From: Streptomyces sp. NBC_00691
GTDB taxonomy: Bacteria > Actinomycetota > Actinomycetes > Streptomycetales > Streptomycetaceae
NCBI RefSeq assembly: GCF_036226665.1
Contig: NZ_CP109007.1
Coordinates: forward strand, 3,822,501 to 3,886,500
DNA: 64,000 nt
Direction of reading: 5' to 3'
In this document: in pieces, positions 60,788 to 64,000 of the stretch
Numbering within the stretch: position 1 is the first letter of the stretch
How the letters are laid out: each line of letters opens with the position of its first letter
Translations under genes and position numbers: made by a program
The notes under the pieces: generated by a model
Seen by the model: the letters and a program-made list of their open reading frames with translations, nothing else
Told to the model about the DNA's origin: nothing
The model's database searches: none

Positions 60788-61969
60788 ATGGCCGTCATGA
60801 CACGACCGCCGCTCAACCGCCGCCTCGCCGAGTTCGGGACGACGATCTTCGCCGAGATGTCCGCGCTCGCCGCCAGGACCGGGGCGATCAACCTCGGTCA
60901 GGGCTTCCCCGACACCGACGGCCCCGAGGAGATCAGGGAGGCGGCGGTCCGCGCGCTGCGGGACGGCCCCGGCAACCAGTACCCGCCCGGCCCCGGCGTC
61001 CCCGAACTGCGGTCGGCGATCGCCGACCACCAGCGGGACCGCTACGGCCTCGGCTACGACCCGGACACGGAGGTGCTCGTCACCGCGGGCGCCACCGAGG
61101 CGATCGCGGCGGCCCTGCTCGCCCTGGTCGAGCCGGGCGACGAGGTGATCGCCCTGGAGCCGTACTACGACTCGTACGCCGCCTGTGTCGCCATGGCCGG
61201 CGGGACCCGGGTCCCCGTCACCCTGCGCCCCCACGACGGGGCCTACGTCCTCGACCTCGACGAACTGCGGGCCGCCGTCACCGACCGGACACGGCTGATC
61301 CTCCTCAACACCCCGCACAACCCCACCGGCACCGTCCTCACCCGGGCCGAGCTGACCGCCGTCGCCGAGCTGGCCGTCGAGCGGGACCTGCTCGTCGTCA
61401 CCGACGAGGTGTACGAGCACCTGGTCTTCGACGACGCCGAGCACCTGCCGATCGCGACCCTGCCGGGGATGCGCGAGCGCACGGTCACCATCGGCTCGGC
61501 CGGCAAGACGTTCTCGTTCACCGGCTGGAAGGTCGGCTGGATCACCGCGAGCCCCGAGCTGACCTCCGCGGTCCGCTCGGCCAAGCAGTTCCTGACGTAC
61601 GTGTCCTCCGGCCCGTTCCAGTACGCGATCGCCGAGGCCCTGCGCCTCCCGGCCACCTACTTCGACACCCTCCGAACGGAGCTCTCCGCCAAGCGGGACC
61701 TGCTGAGCGAGGGCCTCGCCCAGGCGGGCTTCGCCGTCTACAAGCCCGCCGGCACCTACTTCGTCACCACCGACATCCGCCCCCTCGGCGCCGAGGACGG
61801 CTTCGCCTTCTGCCGCTCCCTGCCCGAGCGCGCCGGAGTCGTCGCCATCCCGAACGCGGTCTTCTACGACCACCGCGAGGCCGGCGCCCCCTTCGTCCGC
61901 TTCGCCTTCTGCAAGCGGACGGTTGTTTTGGAAGAGGCGGTTGAGCGCCTCGGTCGGCTGGCTCGCTGA
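60788..61969 (+). CDS. PLP-dependent class I aminotransferase (DapC-like) with replaced C-terminus
   Basis: 393 residues; ATG 60797 is an equally good start. NLGQGFPDTDGPEEI (~35-49), NTPHNPTGTVLT (~174-185), TDEVYEHLVF and Lys240 in GSAGKTFSFTGWKVGW define the PLP site. The sequence is of the type annotated N-succinyldiaminopimelate or kynurenine aminotransferase. The last ~20 codons (61907-61969) have unusual codon use (GTT GTT TTG GAA) and are a second version of sequence found 1.86 kb downstream, consistent with an element inserted at the 3' end. The GSAGKTFSF region also resembles the phage TG1 attB as I remember it. Confidence 0.88.
   Translation: MAVMTRPPLNRRLAEFGTTIFAEMSALAARTGAINLGQGFPDTDGPEEIREAAVRALRDGPGNQYPPGPGVPELRSAIADHQRDRYGLGYDPDTEVLVTAGATEAIAAALLALVEPGDEVIALEPYYDSYAACVAMAGGTRVPVTLRPHDGAYVLDLDELRAAVTDRTRLILLNTPHNPTGTVLTRAELTAVAELAVERDLLVVTDEVYEHLVFDDAEHLPIATLPGMRERTVTIGSAGKTFSFTGWKVGWITASPELTSAVRSAKQFLTYVSSGPFQYAIAEALRLPATYFDTLRTELSAKRDLLSEGLAQAGFAVYKPAGTYFVTTDIRPLGAEDGFAFCRSLPERAGVVAIPNAVFYDHREAGAPFVRFAFCKRTVVLEEAVERLGRLAR
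61905..61915. other. Candidate attachment site attL at the aminotransferase 3' end
   Basis: CCTTCTGCAAG occurs here within the reading frame (FAFCK) and again at 63762-63772. Bases after it encode a replacement C-terminus KRTVVLEEAVERL, while those after the second copy encode KKTEVLEEAVSRL. The short direct repeat is the likely crossover core of an integrated element. Confidence 0.6.
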
Positions 61970-62044
61970 GCGCGACCCAGATGGACGTGCAGGCACAGGG
62001 CCCGGCCTCTCAGGCCGGAGCCCGGGCCGCACGGGAACTACGAG

Positions 62045-62395
62045 TTACTCGGTGTCCTTGGGGTGCCGCGTGGATGCGTAGACCAAGATGACGGTCGACG
62101 TCTCAGGGCTGACCAGGTAGCGCACGCGACCGCCACTCGTAACCTCGAACTCCCATTGCTCCAGCGCGGAGCCCTTCCACTCCTTGGTGGCGAGCCTCCC
62201 GCGTAGCCGGTGCTGACGGTTCCAGTTGTCACGCGACAGCGGGTCGGTGCGCAACGCCTCCACGCATCGGTGGGCGCTGGGCAGTGCGGCGCGGCACAGC
62301 TCCTCCCACCCCGTCACCGCCTCCGTGGTCCCGAAGATCACGTTCCAGCCGCTCAGGGGTGGAACACTGACACGATCGCCCTTCTTCGGGCTCAC
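62045..62395 (-). CDS. RelE-like toxin of a putative toxin-antitoxin pair
   Basis: 116 residues from a GTG at 62395 that overlaps the preceding stop by four bases (GTGA). The C-terminus GRVRYLVSPETSTVILVYASTRHPKDTE matches the RelE/ParE-superfamily pattern (strand, turn, strand, then HPKxTE). GWEELCRAALPSAHRCVEALRTDP is the N-terminal helix pair with basic WxRQHRLRGRLATKEW in the middle. RelE-type toxins cleave mRNA on the ribosome. Pairing with the Phd-like gene upstream supports the assignment; the active site was not verified. Confidence 0.7.
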   Translation of the reverse strand: MSPKKGDRVSVPPLSGWNVIFGTTEAVTGWEELCRAALPSAHRCVEALRTDPLSRDNWNRQHRLRGRLATKEWKGSALEQWEFEVTSGGRVRYLVSPETSTVILVYASTRHPKDTE

Positions 62396-62877
62396 CCGCC
62401 CACCTCGACCGGCCCCAGGTCATCCCCGTCGAGCGGACGCAGAGCTTCCGTGAGCTGCGCCGGATCAGCGTTGATACGAGCCGTCGCCCTCCAGGACACC
62501 AGCGCACGGTGTACGGCCTCCCGGGCACCCAGCTCCGCCGCGTCGGACAGAGCTTCCAGGAGCTCCACGGTGAAGGCGCGCATCTCTTCGTCGTCCAGGT
62601 GCCGCACCCACGGGAAGACTTCGGGCAGAGCCAGCAGAAGCGACCGGGCCCCGTCATCGTGCTTCATGAGCGCGAGGAAGAGTCGAGAGGCCGTCGTCAG
62701 GTTCTCCTCTGTGCGCTCCGCGTGCATCGCAGTCGTCAGCACCATGTCGGGCGCATCGCGGTGGGTGACGCGCAAAGTCCCGAGGGCCGCAGCCCTGGCA
62801 GCTACGGCCTTGGGGTTTCTCGACAGGTCAGTGAACGAAACCGACTCGGGTTCGGCTCCCAGGTAAGCGAGGCTCAT
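62392..62877 (-). CDS. Phd/YefM-like antitoxin with C-terminal extension
   Basis: 161 residues, longer than classical antitoxins (~80). The N-terminal ~55 residues show the Phd/YefM strand-helix fold (VSFTDLSRNPKAVAARAAALGTLRVTHRDAPDMVLTT), which normally binds DNA. The C-terminal ~100 residues are helical (LFLALMKHDDGARSLLLALPEVFPWVRHLDDEEMRAF) and probably cover the toxin. The ATG at 62877 is overlapped by a 33-nt palindrome that is the likely operator. Overlaps the toxin gene by four bases. Confidence 0.7.
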   Translation of the reverse strand: MSLAYLGAEPESVSFTDLSRNPKAVAARAAALGTLRVTHRDAPDMVLTTAMHAERTEENLTTASRLFLALMKHDDGARSLLLALPEVFPWVRHLDDEEMRAFTVELLEALSDAAELGAREAVHRALVSWRATARINADPAQLTEALRPLDGDDLGPVEVGG

Positions 62878-62909
62878 ACTCAGACTGTACTCTGAGTACA
62901 GTCTGAGTA
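62877..62909 (-). promoter_or_regulatory. 33-nt perfect palindromic operator at the antitoxin start
   Basis: The sequence ACTCAGACTGTACTC (62878-62892), a central T at 62893 and its exact complement at 62894-62908, extended by T62877 and A62909, forms a 16-bp-per-arm inverted repeat with a one-base centre. It overlaps the antitoxin start codon. Its position fits auto-repression of the toxin-antitoxin operon by the Phd-like DNA-binding domain. Confidence 0.8.
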
Positions 62910-62992
62910 CCAGTGTTTGAGCCGTCGCGCCTCAAGCTCAGGTTCTGATCGAATCCAGGGTTCGAGGCCGTCCCAACAGCCACCATCCCGCC

Positions 62993-63263
62993 ATGCAGAC
63001 AGCCATCTCTCCCGCCGCGGAAACCTCGCGCACCCCAGCCAAGAAGGACGCGCTACAGGCGATCGCTGGCATTCCTCGGATTCCTGGTCGTGCCGGCTTT
63101 GCTGGCACTTCCCGGCCTGTTCAACATAGGCATAACCGCGAGTTCGAACCGCACCTGCTTGGCGGGTTTCCTGCTGCGACAGTCTCGCCAGCACCCCGGG
63201 CTGCGCACCCTCGCGCTGTCAGCGCTGGTGGGATCGGCCTGGGCGGCCACAGCCTTGATCTAG
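62993..63263 (+). pseudogene. Frameshifted two-TM membrane protein
   Basis: An ATG at 62993 begins MQTAISPAAETSRTPAKKDA in one frame. After about 63060 the coding signal moves to the other frame, giving SLAFLGFLVVPALLALPGLF, then ASSNRTCLAGFLLRQSRQHP and LALSALVGSAWAATALI before TAG at 63261. The latter contains two hydrophobic helices with good codon bias and no start of its own. A single base insertion or deletion (or a sequencing error) near 63050-63065 would restore one protein of about 90 residues. The stop is 12 bases before the next gene. Confidence 0.5.
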
Positions 63264-63275
63264 AGTCCCACCAAC

Positions 63276-63734
63276 ATGCTGAGGGAAGGCCTGTGGATCA
63301 CGATGCTGGTAGCCGGAACTCTCGTCGCGGCGCCCACGCTGCATCTGGCCAGCAAGCATCGGGCGCTGGGACCGATCCTCCGCCTCTGCGCGATCGTCTT
63401 CATGCTGACCGGGCTGTGCCTGATGAGCCTCGGTCATGTGATGGAGCAGCGCGGCACAGGCGCTGCAGAGTCTGCCCACGTCGGACGGTTGGAGCAGCTC
63501 CTGGGCATCCGAGCGCAGTACGTCCTGGCAGATTTCTCGGAGGTTGCCGGCAGTCCGACACCCGAGGACAAGCTGATGCTCCATCTCGGCCAAGCAGGCG
63601 GCATCCATGTTCTCTACGACTGCTCATCTTCCGCAGTGATCCGCAAAGCTGCCGTGCAGGTCCAGCTGACCACGCGCGTGGGGCGAAGCCGAGATCTGCT
63701 CGCCGATGAAGCCGAACGCTCATGCCGACGCTGA
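63276..63734 (+). CDS. Two-TM membrane protein of the integrated element
   Basis: 152 residues from an ATG. TM1 is LWITMLVAGTLVAAPTLHLA and TM2 is LRLCAIVFMLTGLCLMSLGHVM. The soluble C-terminal ~95 residues include LLGIRAQYVLADFSEVAGSPTPEDKLMLHLGQAGGIHVLYDC and RKAAVQVQLTTRVG. I recognise no family. It follows the frameshifted membrane ORF by a dozen bases, suggesting a two-gene operon. It ends 27 bp before the attR-side repeat. Confidence 0.6.
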   Translation: MLREGLWITMLVAGTLVAAPTLHLASKHRALGPILRLCAIVFMLTGLCLMSLGHVMEQRGTGAAESAHVGRLEQLLGIRAQYVLADFSEVAGSPTPEDKLMLHLGQAGGIHVLYDCSSSAVIRKAAVQVQLTTRVGRSRDLLADEAERSCRR

Positions 63735-63761
63735 GGTTGCGCACAGATGCTCCTACCTTGC

Positions 63762-63823
63762 CCTTCTGCAAGAAGACCGAGGTCCTGGAGGAGGCCGTCT
63801 CCCGGCTCAAGCGCCTGGCCTGA
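63762..63823 (+). pseudogene. Remnant of the original aminotransferase 3' end (attR side)
   Basis: 62 bp with the frame FCKKTEVLEEAVSRLKRLA then TGA. It parallels the current aminotransferase C-terminus (FCKRTVVLEEAVERLGRLAR). The upstream part of the gene is absent and no start exists, so it is not expressed as such. It marks the right-hand junction of the inserted element and carries typical high-GC Streptomyces codons. Confidence 0.75.
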
Positions 63824-63896
63824 CGCACGGGCGGGCCTCCGTCGGCGACAGGAGCCCCGCGCACGCCCGCACCACCGCGGACGGCCACCACGGACG

Positions 63897-63934
63897 ACGA
63901 GAGCCCGGCCCCTCGGAAGGGGCCGGGCTCTCGT
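63897..63934. terminator. Strong hairpin terminator, 17-bp stem
   Basis: ACGAGAGCCCGGCCCCT (63897-63913), loop CGGA, then AGGGGCCGGGCTCTCGT (63918-63934) form a perfect 17-bp stem. It lies 17 bp after the stop of the minus-strand gene that runs off the right end (stop at 63951) and 73 bp after the aminotransferase remnant stop. It probably served both convergent genes before the element inserted. Confidence 0.85.
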
Positions 63935-63950
63935 GGTGGTGCGGGGAGGC

Positions 63951-64000
63951 TCAGGCCTCGTCGTCGCCCGCGGCCTTGTCCTCGGGGGACTCCAGGCCGA
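63951..64000 (-). CDS. C-terminal end of an unidentified protein (5' part outside window)
   Basis: The last 15 codons of a minus-strand gene are visible: GLESPEDKAAGDDEA then TGA. The tail is strongly acidic and low-complexity, giving no family information. The strong hairpin at 63897-63934 is its terminator. I can say nothing more about the product. Confidence 0.6.
   Translation of the reverse strand, partial: GLESPEDKAAGDDEA

Larger units (their letters stand above)
61905..63772. mobile_element. Decayed integrative element at the 3' end of the aminotransferase gene
   Basis: About 1.87 kb bounded by an 11-bp direct repeat. It carries a replacement aminotransferase tail, a toxin-antitoxin-like pair and two membrane proteins, and is AT-richer than its surroundings. 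No integrase, excisionase or phage gene was found, so the element is either deleted or mobilised in trans. The remnant of the original gene end remains immediately downstream. Inferred from the duplicated 3' end rather than from an integrase. Confidence 0.65.

Noticed and set aside
61905..63772. An insertion sequence
   Set aside because: No transposase and no terminal inverted repeats were seen. The duplication of a gene 3' end fits site-specific integration instead.

Overview
The window is about 72% GC with the codon bias, GTG/TTG starts and Shine-Dalgarno spacing of Streptomyces. It reads as core chromosome. Gene content and order (asd-ask, recR-ybaB, purA, kynU-kynA, fba-pyrE, then a dapC-like aminotransferase) match what I remember of the S. 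coelicolor SCO3612-SCO3660 interval on the origin side of the chromosome arm. That comparison is from memory, not a search. A perfect ParB-binding (parS) sequence between fba and pyrE fits an origin-proximal position.

Layout, left to right. 1-8.4 kb: the tail of a proline-rich membrane protein, a YdcF-like membrane protein, a STAND-regulator remnant without its NTPase, a double-HTH Lrp regulator, a small membrane protein, a methyltransferase, an S9 peptidase and a SURF1 protein. 8.6-17.7 kb, all on the minus strand: ybaB, recR, a DUF5063 gene, a membrane protein translationally coupled to an NB-ARC/TPR ATPase, ask-asd, and an ECF-type sigma factor coupled to a membrane protein that may be its anti-sigma partner. 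17.9-24.5 kb: a SLATT membrane protein, a GntR regulator with a class III aminotransferase, a DJ-1/PfpI-MarR operon with palindromic operators, and an XRE/DUF397 pair. 24.5-29.2 kb: a GH19 chitinase with the classical chitinase direct-repeat promoter, a secreted beta-propeller-like protein, a quinone oxidoreductase and a PstS-like gene apparently broken by an inversion. 29.3-41.9 kb: a receptor Ser/Thr kinase, a LysR/SDR pair, purA, a DAG-kinase-like protein, a GbsR/MarR-controlled ABC exporter, a P450 and a two-component system.

42-46.5 kb holds two tandem secreted FG-GAP/VCBS repeat proteins related to the one at 25.6 kb. 46.5-49.6 kb is a tryptophan-to-anthranilate catabolic operon: kynA and kynU overlap, and a HGGxW hydrolase (likely kynurenine formamidase) follows. 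49.7-60.7 kb carries conserved DUF3152 and DUF3151 genes, an MFS exporter, a MalY-type lyase, fba, parS, pyrE, an aldose epimerase-like protein, a SRPBCC membrane protein, a membrane-fused spermidine synthase, a DUF2617 protein and a Cys/Gly-rich small membrane protein.

60.8-63.8 kb is the clearest accessory region. A PLP aminotransferase has had its last ~20 codons replaced, and its original 3' end survives 1.86 kb downstream as an untranslated remnant. Between the two copies lie a Phd/RelE-like toxin-antitoxin pair with a 33-nt perfect palindromic operator and two small membrane proteins, one frameshifted. This looks like a decayed integrative element that lost its integrase. The other candidate for an undescribed system is the NB-ARC/TPR plus membrane protein pair at 13.3-15.7 kb, whose two proteins share three copies of one sequence motif.
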